Part shown: piece after piece, positions 9,333-17,884 of the stretch
Position numbering within the stretch: position 1 is the first letter of the stretch
Layout of the letters: the number at the start of each line of letters is the position of its first letter
NCBI RefSeq assembly: GCF_001613145.1
Contig: NZ_BDBU01000021.1
Span: 1 to 64,000 of the forward strand
Direction of reading: 5' to 3'
From: Nocardia jejuensis NBRC 103114
GTDB taxonomy: Bacteria > Actinomycetota > Actinomycetes > Mycobacteriales > Mycobacteriaceae
Length of the DNA stretch: 64,000 bases
Translations under genes and position numbers: made by a program
Notes under the pieces: generated by a model
Database searches by the model: none
Seen by the model: only the letters and a program-made list of their open reading frames with translations
What the model was told of the DNA's origin: nothing

Positions 9333-9363
9333 AAGTTTGCTGCGGTGCACATGAAGTTTGCTG
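9333..9363 (+). promoter_or_regulatory. two direct repeats spaced 21 bp upstream of the LPMO gene
   Basis: The word AAGTTTGCTG occurs at 9333-9342 and 9354-9363, exactly two DNA turns apart. It may be an activator site for the chitinolytic gene 170 bp downstream; this is an inference. Confidence 0.4.
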
Positions 9364-9530
9364 GAACATAGGCAATTTCGAATTCCCCAGATAGGACGCT
9401 TGACCAAACCGTTGCTGGCACATATCTTTTAGAGCACGATTTCGCTTCAAATTGATCCGGATCAGATCACAGATCCGTCTCGGGGCGGTCATGCCGGCTG
9501 CCACTGCCCCACTCTCGCAAGGAGTTTCAG

Positions 9531-10388
9531 ATGGTAGGCAGAAGACTGTCCATTCTCGGGGCTGCCGGAATCGCACCATTTCTGGTCGCGGTCATGCCCC
9601 CCGGAATCGCCAATGCCCACGGTTACGTGGCATCCCCGCCCAGCAGGCAGGCGCAATGCGCGCAGAGCACCGTGTCCTGCGGCGATATCAAGTACGAACC
9701 ACAGAGCGTGGAAGGGCCCAAGGGCCTGCGCAATTGCAGCGCGAACATCGGCAGGTTCGCCGAGCTGGACGACGACAGCAAGCCCTGGAAGGCTCAATCC
9801 GTCGGTGGCACAGTCGATTTCACGTGGACGTTCACAGCGCTGCATCGCACCCTGAACTGGGAGTACTACATCGGCGGCACCCGGGTCGGCGTCGTGGAGG
9901 GCAACAACGAGCCGCCGCCCCGCTCGGTCACCCACACGGTGAACCTCGGCAATTTCACCGGTCGCCAGAAGTTGCTGGCCATCTGGAACATCGGCGACAC
10001 CGCGAACGCCTTCTACTCGTGCGTGGACCTGCAGATCGGCGGCGATGGCGGAACACCCACCACCACAACACCTCCCACCACCACCAAGCCCACCACCGCG
10101 CCGCCGACGACCACCGCGCCCACGACGAGCAAACCCACGACAGCTCCCCCGGCCACCACCGAACCACCCGTCACCACACCGCCCACGACCACGCACAGTC
10201 ACGGCTCCACCCCGCCCCAGACGACCACCGAGCAGCCCTCGGGCAGCGAGTGGAAGGTGGGCGCCCGCTACAACACCGGCGACATAGTCACCTACCAGGG
10301 AAAACGCTACAAGTGCCGGCAGTCGCACACCGTCTACGACCCCGGCTGGACCCCCACCGCCGCGCCCGCCCTCTGGCAGGCCGCCTGA
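9531..10388 (+). CDS. secreted lytic polysaccharide monooxygenase (AA10) with chitin-binding module
   Basis: A 285-residue secreted copper enzyme that oxidatively cleaves chitin or cellulose. After the signal peptide the mature chain begins with His30 (ANA/HGYVASPPSRQ), the amino-terminal half of the copper histidine brace. The second histidine is His105 in TALHRTLNWEYYI. The catalytic domain ends near residue 175. A Thr/Pro linker of about 60 residues follows, then a CBM5/12-type module starting at EWKVGARYNTGDIVTYQGKRY, which usually binds chitin. The linker is rich in perfect ACC/CCC codon runs. AAGGAG precedes the ATG at a good distance. Substrate specificity (chitin rather than cellulose) is inferred from the binding module. 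Confidence 0.93.
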   Translation: MVGRRLSILGAAGIAPFLVAVMPPGIANAHGYVASPPSRQAQCAQSTVSCGDIKYEPQSVEGPKGLRNCSANIGRFAELDDDSKPWKAQSVGGTVDFTWTFTALHRTLNWEYYIGGTRVGVVEGNNEPPPRSVTHTVNLGNFTGRQKLLAIWNIGDTANAFYSCVDLQIGGDGGTPTTTTPPTTTKPTTAPPTTTAPTTSKPTTAPPATTEPPVTTPPTTTHSHGSTPPQTTTEQPSGSEWKVGARYNTGDIVTYQGKRYKCRQSHTVYDPGWTPTAAPALWQAA

Positions 10389-10453
10389 TTTCGTCGTATC
10401 CACCGCGCCGGATATGACGAAAAGGGTGGTGTCCCCCCTCGGGGACACCACCC
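10389..10453 (+). terminator. two consecutive hairpins after the LPMO gene
   Basis: The first stem (10389-10401 with 10410-10422, one mismatch) overlaps the end of the gene. The second is a perfect 13-bp stem GGGTGGTGTCCCC with a CCTC loop at 10424-10453. Neither is followed by a T-run. Confidence 0.7.
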
Positions 10454-10569
10454 GCTCGGCGAGAGTGCGGTCACGCGGGTGTCTGCACACCCGGAGAGCG
10501 GCGTGGCCGTACTCTCGCCGAAACAACCTCTACCGCTGCATGATTCGGAGCCACCGAATGGGAATCCGT

Positions 10570-12276
10570 TCAGGAATCGGGCTTGGAGTGCCGCCCGCCG
10601 CGAGACGGATTCTGCTTCGGCGGCTGAGCGGGCCAGGACGGGGCGGAGTTCGGCCGATCGGCCGGCGGGCCGCTACGCGGAGGACTCAGCGGCGGCTGCT
10701 CGTTCCAGGGCGAATTCTGCGGGACGACAGTGGTTCTCGGGACGGTGTTCTCGGTGTCGTCCCGATGGTTGTCGGGCTGTTCTCCGGTCCGCGGACCGAC
10801 CGGTTGCGAGCCGGTGCGAGGTCCACCCGGCTGCGCTCCGGCCCGGGAGGCGCTCGGCTGTGACCCGGTACGCGGTCCCGAAGACTGCGATCCCGGCCAG
10901 GGCTCCGAAGCGGCCCGGGTCGCCGCGGGCTGCGAACCGGTGCGCGGCGACTTCGCGCCCGGGCGTGCGGTTTTCGCCGGTCCGCCGGATCGGGTCCCCG
11001 CCTTGGCGGCGACCTTGCGGGCCGGAGGCTTACCCGCAGGCTGCGGGCGAGCGGCGCCGAAGGGACGGGCCAGCACGACGGCGATGGCGGTGGTGAGCGG
11101 CACCGACAGCGCGAGAGCGATACCGCCCACACAGGATCGGGCGATCTCGATGCCGACCGCATCCCCGGTGAGTACGTCGCGGATGGAACGCCCCGCCACG
11201 CTGAACAGCAGCAGCAACGGCAGTGCGCCACCGGCGTAGGCCAGCACCAGGGTGTACACGGTACTGGCGATGTGATCGCGGCCCACCCGCATGGCGGCGG
11301 CGAAAATGCCTCGGCGCGAAGCGTGTTCGTCCAGGGCGGCGAGCTCGAACGCGGCCGAGGCCTGAGTGATCGTCACGTCGTTGAGCACACCGAGGGAACC
11401 GATGATGAACCCCGCCAGCAGCAGCCCGGTGATGCTGACGTGCTCCAGATACGTTGCGACGTCGGTATTCTGCTCCTCCGACAACCCGGTCAGATGTGTC
11501 ATCTTCAAGGCCAGCCAGGACAGCGCCGCCGCGAGTCCCATCGAGGTCAGGGTGCCGAGCAGGGCCGAGCTGGTGCGCAAGTTCACGCCGTGCGCGAGAT
11601 ACAGCACGGCATAGAGAATCAGCGCGCCGGCCACCAGCGCCACCGGGATGGCGGGTTTTCCGTCGAGCAGGGCGGGCAGCATGAACATCACCAGCACGGC
11701 GAACGCGAAGCCGAGACCCAGTAGCGCGCGCAGTCCGCGCCAGCGCGCGACGGCGATGATGACGACCGCGAAGACGATCACGATGATGGTCAACGGCATT
11801 CCGCGCGCGTAGTCGTTGAACGCGTACATGGTGGCGCCGTTGGGATCGGCAGCGCGCACCAGACGGATGTGGTCGTCCACGGCCAGCTGGGGTTGTCCCG
11901 GCCCGTCCGGGATCTCCAGCAGGGTGCGACCGCCCTTGTCCGGTCCCGAGTCGATGGCGATCACGCTGCGCTTGCAGTCGTAGCCCGCCGCCCGCGGCGA
12001 TTGCGGCTGCTCGGTGAAAACCCGTCCGCTGGAAGCGCTGCCGCACGCGCCGCGGTCCTGCATGACGATGGTGCCCGCCTCGGTCTGCACCGCCCCGCCG
12101 CCCTGGCTCTGGAAGGGCAGCGGGATGTCGACGTGGTGGCTGCTGGGCCACAGCCAGACCGTGCCCGCCAGCACGAGTACACCGAAGGCGGTGAGCAGTC
12201 CGATGACCACCCGGGCGGCGGTAGCGCCGATCGCAATGGGTCCCGAATGGTCATGGTGGTGATGGTGATCGCTCAC
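10570..12276 (-). CDS. YibE/F family membrane protein with His-rich N-terminus and repetitive tail
   Basis: A 568-residue integral membrane protein of the YibE/F family, whose function is unknown. It opens with VSDHHHHHDHSG, a probable metal-binding segment, then one helix, an outside domain of about 110 residues and six or seven further helices. Family motifs include GVLNDVTITQASAAFEL and FAAAMRVGRDHIASTVYTLV. From about residue 420 the tail is disordered, rich in Pro, Arg, Gly and Ser, with repeated RTGSQP-type units. The GTG start has TAGGCT 7 bases upstream, so the message may be leaderless. An inverted repeat CCGTTC-N7-GAACGG lies 21 bp upstream and could be an operator. Confidence 0.82.
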   Translation of the reverse strand: MSDHHHHHDHSGPIAIGATAARVVIGLLTAFGVLVLAGTVWLWPSSHHVDIPLPFQSQGGGAVQTEAGTIVMQDRGACGSASSGRVFTEQPQSPRAAGYDCKRSVIAIDSGPDKGGRTLLEIPDGPGQPQLAVDDHIRLVRAADPNGATMYAFNDYARGMPLTIIVIVFAVVIIAVARWRGLRALLGLGFAFAVLVMFMLPALLDGKPAIPVALVAGALILYAVLYLAHGVNLRTSSALLGTLTSMGLAAALSWLALKMTHLTGLSEEQNTDVATYLEHVSITGLLLAGFIIGSLGVLNDVTITQASAAFELAALDEHASRRGIFAAAMRVGRDHIASTVYTLVLAYAGGALPLLLLFSVAGRSIRDVLTGDAVGIEIARSCVGGIALALSVPLTTAIAVVLARPFGAARPQPAGKPPARKVAAKAGTRSGGPAKTARPGAKSPRTGSQPAATRAASEPWPGSQSSGPRTGSQPSASRAGAQPGGPRTGSQPVGPRTGEQPDNHRDDTENTVPRTTVVPQNSPWNEQPPLSPPRSGPPADRPNSAPSWPAQPPKQNPSRGGRHSKPDS

Positions 12277-12380
12277 TCGGGCGAGCCTAAACGAAAACCG
12301 TTCTCGAAGTGAACGGGGCTCGACCGGAGGTCTGGAATAGCGGATTTCCGGAATTTGCACAGAAATCGCGAAGGCTGAGG

Positions 12381-12506
12381 GGGCGGCGGAGAGCAGGGGG
12401 ATGTCTCCGCCGCCCGGGGCTCAGCAGCCCAGGGGGGGTGGGCCGGCTGAACCAGGACCGGACGGCCCAGGGGGGGTAGGCGGTCCGGCCGGGCACTTAA
12501 GTGCCG
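12381..12506 (-). ncRNA. 6C small RNA
   Basis: On the minus strand two successive hairpins each expose seven cytosines in the loop: CCGGAC/GTCCGG around 12458-12488, and CCCA/TGGG around 12425-12449. A 12-bp terminator stem, GGGCGGCGGAGA and its complement, follows at 12381-12415. This is the defining layout of the actinobacterial 6C RNA, a trans-acting regulator that works through its C-rich loops. A TACAGT -10 box at 12513-12518 would place the 5' end near 12506, next to the palindrome GGCACTTAAGTGCC. Assignment rests on pattern recognition, not on a covariance search. Confidence 0.75.
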
Positions 12507-12509
12507 AGT

Positions 12510-12682
12510 CCCACTGTACACAAAAGACGGTTCTTTGCGCTAGCTAAGTCTCTAAAAACCCACCTTTTTCGAACTAGCGGTTTGTTTTAGCCACCGACCC
12601 AAAAGCGCCATAGACCCGCAGGTGAGCACCGGGAAACCGGTCAGCAACCAAGCGTCCACTTGGCGATTTGGACGAGTCGACA
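12510..12682. other. relatively AT-rich intergenic stretch, hairpins but no gene
   Basis: Noticeably richer in A and T than its surroundings near 12520-12600. It contains several small inverted repeats (ACCGG/CCGGT, CCAAG/CTTGG, GTCC/GGAC) between the 6C promoter and the aminotransferase terminator. No riboswitch class or coding frame was recognised. Confidence 0.5.
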
Positions 12683-12738
12683 CCCCCGAATCCCCTATCG
12701 GGGGAGCTAGTGAGCCCGGGCGGCCGAACCACCCGGGC
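12683..12738 (-). terminator. double hairpin after the aminotransferase gene
   Basis: Hairpin one is GCCCGGG/CCCGGGC at 12714-12738 with a small loop; hairpin two is CCCCCGA/TCGGGGG at 12683-12704. They lie 19 bp downstream of the aminotransferase stop. Confidence 0.65.
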
Positions 12739-12756
12739 GAACGAGGCCGAAATCGA

Positions 12757-14007
12757 CTACTGGCGATAACTTGCCAAGAAGTTGCCGAAGCGCTCGATAG
12801 CCACCGACAAGTCGCGCGCCCAGGGCAGCGTGACGATCCTGAGATGATCGTGATGCGGCCAGTTGAAGCCGGTTCCCTGCACCATCAGGATCTTCTCCTG
12901 CAGCAGCAGATCGAGCACGAGCTTCGAGTCGTCACGGATCTCGTGCACGTTCGGATCCAGTCGCGGGAACGCGTACAGCGCGCCGGTCGGCTTCACACAC
13001 GAGACGCCGGGAATCGTGTTGAGCTTCTCCCACGCCACATCGCGCTGCTCGAGCAGCCGCCCACCCGGCAGCACCAGATCGTCGATGCTCTGGTGTCCGC
13101 CCAGCGCCACCTGAATCGCATGCTGCGCAGGCACATTCGGGCACAGCCGGGTGGAGGCCAGCAGGTCGATGCCCTCGATGAACCCCGCCGCGTGATCCCT
13201 CGGTCCCGTGATCACCAGCCAGCCGGAGCGGTAGCCCGCCACCCGGTACGCCTTGGACAGACCGTTGAAGGTCAGGCACAGCAGATCCGGGGCGAGCGTC
13301 GCGAGCGAGACGTGCTTGGCATCGTCGTAGAGGATCTTGTCGTAGATCTCGTCGGCCAGCAGCAGCAGATTGTGCTTGCGGGCCAGATCCACGACCTGCG
13401 CCAGCACCTCGGTCGAGTACACCGCGCCGGTCGGATTGTTCGGGTTGATCACCACGATGGCTTTGGTCTTGTCGGTGATCTTGGCTTCCATATCGGCGAT
13501 GTCCGGCTGCCAGCCGTTGGCCTCGTCCGACAGGTAGTGCACCGGCGTGCCGCCCGCGAGGCTGGTCATGGCCGTCCACAGCGGATAGTCCGGCGCGGGG
13601 ATGAGCACCTCGTCGCCGTTGTTCAGCAGCGCCTGCATGGTGATGGTGATCAGCTCGGACACGCCGTTGCCGAGGTACACGTCGTCCACGTCGAACTCCG
13701 GAAAGCCCGGCACCAGTTCGTACCTGGTCACGATGGCCCGCCGCGCCGGCAGTATGCCCTTGGACTCGGAGTAGCCCTGCGCGTACGGCAGCGCGGCGAT
13801 CATGTCGCGCATGATCACGTCGGGCGCGTCGAAGCCGAACGGCGCGGGATTGCCGATATTGAGCTTCAGGATGCGGTGCCCTTCGGCCTCCAGCCGTGCC
13901 GCGTGCGCGTGCACCGGACCCCGAATTTCGTACAGCACGTTCTGGAGCTTGGTCGACTGCTCCAGGATGCGCGGGGACCGAGGCGGTAGGTGACTGGAAG
14001 GGCTCAC
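12757..14007 (-). CDS. PLP-dependent aminotransferase, AspC/AlaA-like (Rv0337c homologue)
   Basis: A 416-residue fold-type I aminotransferase. It transfers an amino group between an amino acid and a 2-oxo acid with pyridoxal phosphate. Visible motifs: NIGNPAPFGF near the N-terminus, LGNGVSELI, VINPNNPTGAVYS, LLLADEIYDKI (the aspartate that contacts the cofactor pyridine) and LTFNGLSKAYRVAGYRSGW with the Schiff-base lysine in SKAYR. This branch is annotated AspC in M. tuberculosis and is close to alanine aminotransferase AlaA, so alanine or aspartate are the likely substrates. A CACCAT box lies 7 bases before the GTG start. It follows an XRE regulator gene by 37 bp on the same strand and may be cotranscribed. 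Confidence 0.88.
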   Translation of the reverse strand: MSPSSHLPPRSPRILEQSTKLQNVLYEIRGPVHAHAARLEAEGHRILKLNIGNPAPFGFDAPDVIMRDMIAALPYAQGYSESKGILPARRAIVTRYELVPGFPEFDVDDVYLGNGVSELITITMQALLNNGDEVLIPAPDYPLWTAMTSLAGGTPVHYLSDEANGWQPDIADMEAKITDKTKAIVVINPNNPTGAVYSTEVLAQVVDLARKHNLLLLADEIYDKILYDDAKHVSLATLAPDLLCLTFNGLSKAYRVAGYRSGWLVITGPRDHAAGFIEGIDLLASTRLCPNVPAQHAIQVALGGHQSIDDLVLPGGRLLEQRDVAWEKLNTIPGVSCVKPTGALYAFPRLDPNVHEIRDDSKLVLDLLLQEKILMVQGTGFNWPHHDHLRIVTLPWARDLSVAIERFGNFLASYRQ

Positions 14008-14044
14008 CCGACCAATGGTGCCATCTGTGCGCAATCGGGTTTGC

Positions 14045-15436
14045 TCACCGCTGCGTATCCGGGGGCAGCATGCCCTTGGCGGCGGTGTTTCCGCAGAACT
14101 CCTCGAGCGTCTCGTCCAGCGCCCTGGCCTCGACGACATCGCGGAACTGCGGCCGGGTGAGCCGCTGGCGCAGATTGGTGAGCCGCTCCTCCAACTGCGC
14201 GATCCGTTTCTCCTCGTCCAGGCGCAGCACGGGCTGCAACGCCTCCGCCGCCCCGTCCAGACTGCCGTTGATCAGGTGCGCCGCGGCGCTGTCCACCCGG
14301 GCCAGCGATTCCGCGCCGTACGAGCGCTGCTCGATCGGCCCGTTGGCGTACAGGTCGATGGCTCGGCTGGTGGCCTCCAGGGCGGGCTGGGCCTGCCCCA
14401 GATGGATATAGGTCGCGCCCGCGTAATAGTGGCTCTTGGGCTGATCGAAACCGAAGACGCCGCCGACCTCGTCGTGCAGGGAGTCCAGCGAATTGCCCTC
14501 GCGCGCGCTGTCGGCCGCTCGGATACAGCGCTCGGTGTCCTGCGTACTGCCGAGCCGGGACCAGATGCGCGCCTCGATGTTCAGCAGCCGCACCCGGGCC
14601 GTCGCCGAATCCGCGTACTGCTGCCCGCTCTGCGCCAGCAGCACTGCGCGGCGCGGACGCTCGGACCAGTACTCGATCAGCGCCTGCATACCGCGAGTCC
14701 AGGACCGTAAACCGTTGTGCCCGCACAATTCCGCGTACGCCCAGGCGGCTCGGGCCTGCTCGCCCGCGGCGTCGACGTAGCCCAGATCGGTGCTGGCATT
14801 GGCCAGCAGCCCGGACAGCGTGCCCGCGAGCAGGTACAGATGACCGGTGTCGGCGGGTCTCTGATGGCCTTCGAGCAGGCGGTAGACGCGGCGGCGCACC
14901 CGCAGCATCTCCACCATCATGGGTACGGGCGGCACGTGCACGTACTCGTTCGCAATGCGCGTGACATCGGCGTCGAGCTGTTCCAGCGTGGTTGCTCCCA
15001 CATTGGTGCTCTCGGCCCTCCCCGCGTGCTCGCTTGCTTCATGGGCAGCCGCCATGATCAGATCCCTCTCCGAAATCGCCGCTAACGCATCACCTCTCAT
15101 CGCACCTGCGTCGACGAGTGCCAGCAGTTCCGCGTCGCTGGAATAACTGGCTTGCGCCGAACCACTGTGGCGCGCATCGAAACCGGGCACGGGGCGGTCG
15201 GTCGAAGGCTCTTCGATCAAAGCCGCGAACCGTGCCCGCACAACATCGTCGGACCTGGCGAGTGAGGTATCGAGGGCGGCCTGATTGACGGGACGGGGAT
15301 GAACCCGATCCCCCCCGGCTTCCCACTTCGAGACCAGGCGCTCGTGCACACCCAGATGTGCCGCGAACTCCCGGATACTCATCCTTTTGGCATCGCGAAG
15401 GGCACGGGCCTCTTTACCTGACCACTGCCGGACCAC
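14045..15436 (-). CDS. XRE-type transcriptional regulator with long helical C-terminal region
   Basis: A 463-residue protein. Residues 1 to about 60 form a helix-turn-helix of the XRE class (ARALRDAKRMSIREFAAHLG, then VHERLVSKWEAGG). The rest is alpha-helical with TPR-like features (YAGATYIHLGQAQPALEATS), as in the large Streptomyces-type XRE regulators that sense small ligands. The target is unknown. Start GTG has GAAGGG 8 bases ahead. It lies divergent from the small gene at 15639 with a 200-bp shared promoter region, and directly upstream of the aminotransferase, so either neighbour could be regulated. Confidence 0.85.
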   Translation of the reverse strand: MVRQWSGKEARALRDAKRMSIREFAAHLGVHERLVSKWEAGGDRVHPRPVNQAALDTSLARSDDVVRARFAALIEEPSTDRPVPGFDARHSGSAQASYSSDAELLALVDAGAMRGDALAAISERDLIMAAAHEASEHAGRAESTNVGATTLEQLDADVTRIANEYVHVPPVPMMVEMLRVRRRVYRLLEGHQRPADTGHLYLLAGTLSGLLANASTDLGYVDAAGEQARAAWAYAELCGHNGLRSWTRGMQALIEYWSERPRRAVLLAQSGQQYADSATARVRLLNIEARIWSRLGSTQDTERCIRAADSAREGNSLDSLHDEVGGVFGFDQPKSHYYAGATYIHLGQAQPALEATSRAIDLYANGPIEQRSYGAESLARVDSAAAHLINGSLDGAAEALQPVLRLDEEKRIAQLEERLTNLRQRLTRPQFRDVVEARALDETLEEFCGNTAAKGMLPPDTQR

Positions 15437-15638
15437 GATGTCATCCCTTCCGAAACGAACTCCGTTATCCAGGGTACGAGTGTGAAGTGGCCTCGGCCAC
15501 AGCCGAAACCGACCTGGTACCAGGCTTTATACGCATCGGTAATAGAGGCAGTGAAAGGGCAGCGCAAGGAGGGTGTGCGGGCATGTCCACCCGGCCCGCA
15601 CGGGCGCGACCCTGGAGTCGGGAGGCAGGAGCGGGGAA

Positions 15639-16088
15639 GTGAACGCGGACAAGCTGAGAACCATCGAAGACTGGGTTACCTTCTACCGGCACGAATTCGG
15701 GCTCCCGGTCGCCGAACGCGGCGGCTTCGTCATGCTTCCGGTCACCAGCCGGGTCGGTGTGATCCACCTGCCCGTCGCTCGTGCCGAGAAGGTCCGGACC
15801 GTGCTGCAACAGCAGCACAAATCGGGCCCGATGCTGGCCCGGCAGATTCGCTGGAGCTTTCTCACCGCGCCCGATTCCCGTCCGGGCGAACAGGTCATGG
15901 ATGTGCTGAACCGCATGGACATCGGCATTCCCGCCATCGGCAGCGCCGTCATGCTCCCCACCGGTCTCGGCCGGTGGACCAGGGAGGGCTGTCACTGGGT
16001 CAAACCACCCGCCCGAGAACTCGAGCTCCCACCGCTGTCGGCGATCATCACGACCGCACTCGCGGTGGGGGCGGGCGGCGAGGACTGA
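15639..16088 (+). CDS. small protein of unknown function, paralogue of the 45775 gene
   Basis: A 149-residue protein with no certain family. It starts VNADKLRTIEDWVTFYRHEF and ends with LPTGLGRWTREGCHWVKPP followed by LPPLSAI. The protein at 45775-46269 has the same frame: W..LYR..FGLP, then LPTGFGRHTHEGRWWARPP, then LPLLSEV. The layout recalls short actinobacterial proteins named after the bifunctional primase/polymerase N-domain, but no catalytic aspartate pattern is visible, so that name is only a suggestion. The GTG start has GGAGCGGGG a few bases ahead. It is divergent from an XRE regulator; its paralogue is in an operon with an ADP-ribosylglycohydrolase. Confidence 0.7.
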   Translation: MNADKLRTIEDWVTFYRHEFGLPVAERGGFVMLPVTSRVGVIHLPVARAEKVRTVLQQQHKSGPMLARQIRWSFLTAPDSRPGEQVMDVLNRMDIGIPAIGSAVMLPTGLGRWTREGCHWVKPPARELELPPLSAIITTALAVGAGGED

Positions 16089-16172
16089 ACGCAGCCGGTC
16101 CCTCGCACCGGCGCACCCGCGCCGGGCCCACCGAGTCCGCCCCATTCCTGGCAGTCGACGGGGCGGACTCGG

Positions 16173-16228
16173 CGGGTATGAAACGCTGCGGGTACGAAAC
16201 ACTGCGGGTACGAAACGCGGCGGGTGCG
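16173..16228. repeat. three and a half tandem copies of a 16-bp unit
   Basis: Units CGGGTATGAAACGCTG, CGGGTACGAAACACTG and CGGGTACGAAACGCGG at 16173, 16189 and 16205, then a partial copy to 16228. They lie between two convergent genes. Confidence 0.85.
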
Positions 16229-16288
16229 AACTCACCGGCCCTGCCTGCGCGCGCGTGAAATCAGTCCGCGCGCACCAGGATCAAGCGA

Positions 16289-17662
16289 TCACGGCGCGGG
16301 CGGCGGCGGGAACAGCGGCGGCAACGTGGGCACCACGACCGCGGGCAATCCCGGAATGATGGTGATCGTGCTGTAGCCGTTGTCCGTCGGCGGCGCCTCG
16401 GACGTGGTCGTCTCCCGGCGCGGCGGCGGCGCGGCCAGCGATTCGTTGGTGGCATCGGTCGTGGTGGGAACCACGGTGGAGGTGGCCGCGGGTCGCGACG
16501 TGGTACTCACCGGCGCCGACGTGGTCGCGGCGTCCGAGCTCTGCGAGTCATGTTCCAGGACTTGCGGTCCCCAGCCCAGCGAGACCCCGATGGCGGCGAC
16601 CACCACGAGCGAGCCGGCCGCCACCCCGGCGATGCTGACCTCGCGGCGACGGCTGAAACGCTCGACCGCGCCCGCCCCCGACAGCCAGGACGAGGACTGC
16701 GCCGGTGAGAGCGCCGAGGTGTCCTCGGGGCCGGACGGGAAGGGCGCGGGCGCCGGACGTTTGGCGACCGGGCGCGCCAGCATGGCCGCACCGCGCGTCA
16801 CGATGGACGCCGGGTCCCCGGCCACGATCACCGGAACGCCGAGCCAGCGACGCAGAACCCGTGCCACCAGCGGAATCTGGGCGCAGCCGCCGACGACTGC
16901 GACCGCCTGTACCTGCTGCTCGGAGCGCAGGATCACATCTCGGATCATCCGCGCGGAGGATTCCACCGCCAGCATGATCAGGGCTTCGAAGTTCTCCTGC
17001 GACAACAGCACCAGGCCCTCGGGCGAGGGCAGCGCGACGGCGCTGCTGGTGGAGAGTTGCTCTTTCGCCTGACGGCACAGCGCATCCAGCGCCACCAGAC
17101 CCGCGTGATCCTCGGGATGGGCGATTCGGCCGGAGGCGATCTGCTGTTCGCGGATCAGCGAATCCAGATAGTCGCCACTGATATCGCTGGTGCGCTCACT
17201 GGAGGACACCTGCCGTGTGCTCGCGTCCACAATGCTGACCGACAGACCCGAAGCGCCCAGATCGTAGAGTGCGACATTGCTGAAACCCTGCAGCTCACCG
17301 GAGTATTCGAAGAACTCCAGCGCCGTGATGACGTCCGGGACCAGCTCGTAATTGGTGAACTGGCGGCGAGCCAGTTCGGCGCGAATGGCGCGCGCGTGGT
17401 GTTCGTCGCGATAGGAGATCGCGGTGGCGACGACCGAGGGGTCCGCCGCGAGCACCGCGCCGATCGCGTCGGCGACCAATTCCTCCACGCGGCGTTCGTC
17501 GATCGGAACGGCCTGCACATCGAACTCGTCGGGGGCGCCCCGGAAACCGGTGAAACCCTTGGCGCCGAACGCGGTGGATCTGGGCTCGGCGGAATTCCCG
17601 GCGTGTGGACGTGCGATGCGAACCGCACCCGCCCCCACGGAAACTCCCAGTACCGAACTCAT
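16289..17662 (-). CDS. Hsp70-like ATPase-domain protein with transmembrane anchor and Pro/Thr tail
   Basis: A 457-residue protein combining an Hsp70/actin-type nucleotide-binding domain (about 1-330) with one transmembrane helix (SIAGVAAGSLVVVAAIGVSL, near 358-378) and an outside tail rich in Thr, Ser and Pro. Visible motifs are VALYDLGASGLSVSIVD (phosphate 2) and AVAVVGGCAQIPLVARVL (adenosine). The first phosphate motif is VSVGAGAVRI instead of the usual GIDLGTTNS, lacking the catalytic aspartate. There is no substrate-binding domain. It is therefore not a classical chaperone; a membrane sensor or scaffold is more likely, which is inference. The ATG at 17662 is preceded by a weak GGG; an in-frame GTG eight codons upstream is possible. 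Confidence 0.75.
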   Translation of the reverse strand: MSSVLGVSVGAGAVRIARPHAGNSAEPRSTAFGAKGFTGFRGAPDEFDVQAVPIDERRVEELVADAIGAVLAADPSVVATAISYRDEHHARAIRAELARRQFTNYELVPDVITALEFFEYSGELQGFSNVALYDLGASGLSVSIVDASTRQVSSSERTSDISGDYLDSLIREQQIASGRIAHPEDHAGLVALDALCRQAKEQLSTSSAVALPSPEGLVLLSQENFEALIMLAVESSARMIRDVILRSEQQVQAVAVVGGCAQIPLVARVLRRWLGVPVIVAGDPASIVTRGAAMLARPVAKRPAPAPFPSGPEDTSALSPAQSSSWLSGAGAVERFSRRREVSIAGVAAGSLVVVAAIGVSLGWGPQVLEHDSQSSDAATTSAPVSTTSRPAATSTVVPTTTDATNESLAAPPPRRETTTSEAPPTDNGYSTITIIPGLPAVVVPTLPPLFPPPPAP

Positions 17663-17884
17663 CTGCTGCCCATCTCGTTTCCACACTCACCGACGTGTGA
17701 ACAAGCATCGCCGCCTGTACCAGGCCAGCGCGCGTCACAATTATTACGGTGGGGTCACTGTACCCGTCGCCGCCACCTTACGACGTGGCAAGCCGTACGT
17801 ACACCCGTGAGTTCGCACAACGGCCGCCCAACGGTCATGGCATCGGCGGAAATTCGAGAATGCCGGGGGCACAGCGGGAATCGG

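Noticed and set aside
12600-12700. Possible SAM-type riboswitch on the plus strand (ACCGGTCAGCAACC)
   Set aside because: Only a short likeness to the GGCAACC core; no P1 stem or downstream rightward gene.
12622-13989. Rightward frame opposite the aminotransferase
   Set aside because: Shadow of a well-supported PLP enzyme; no motifs.
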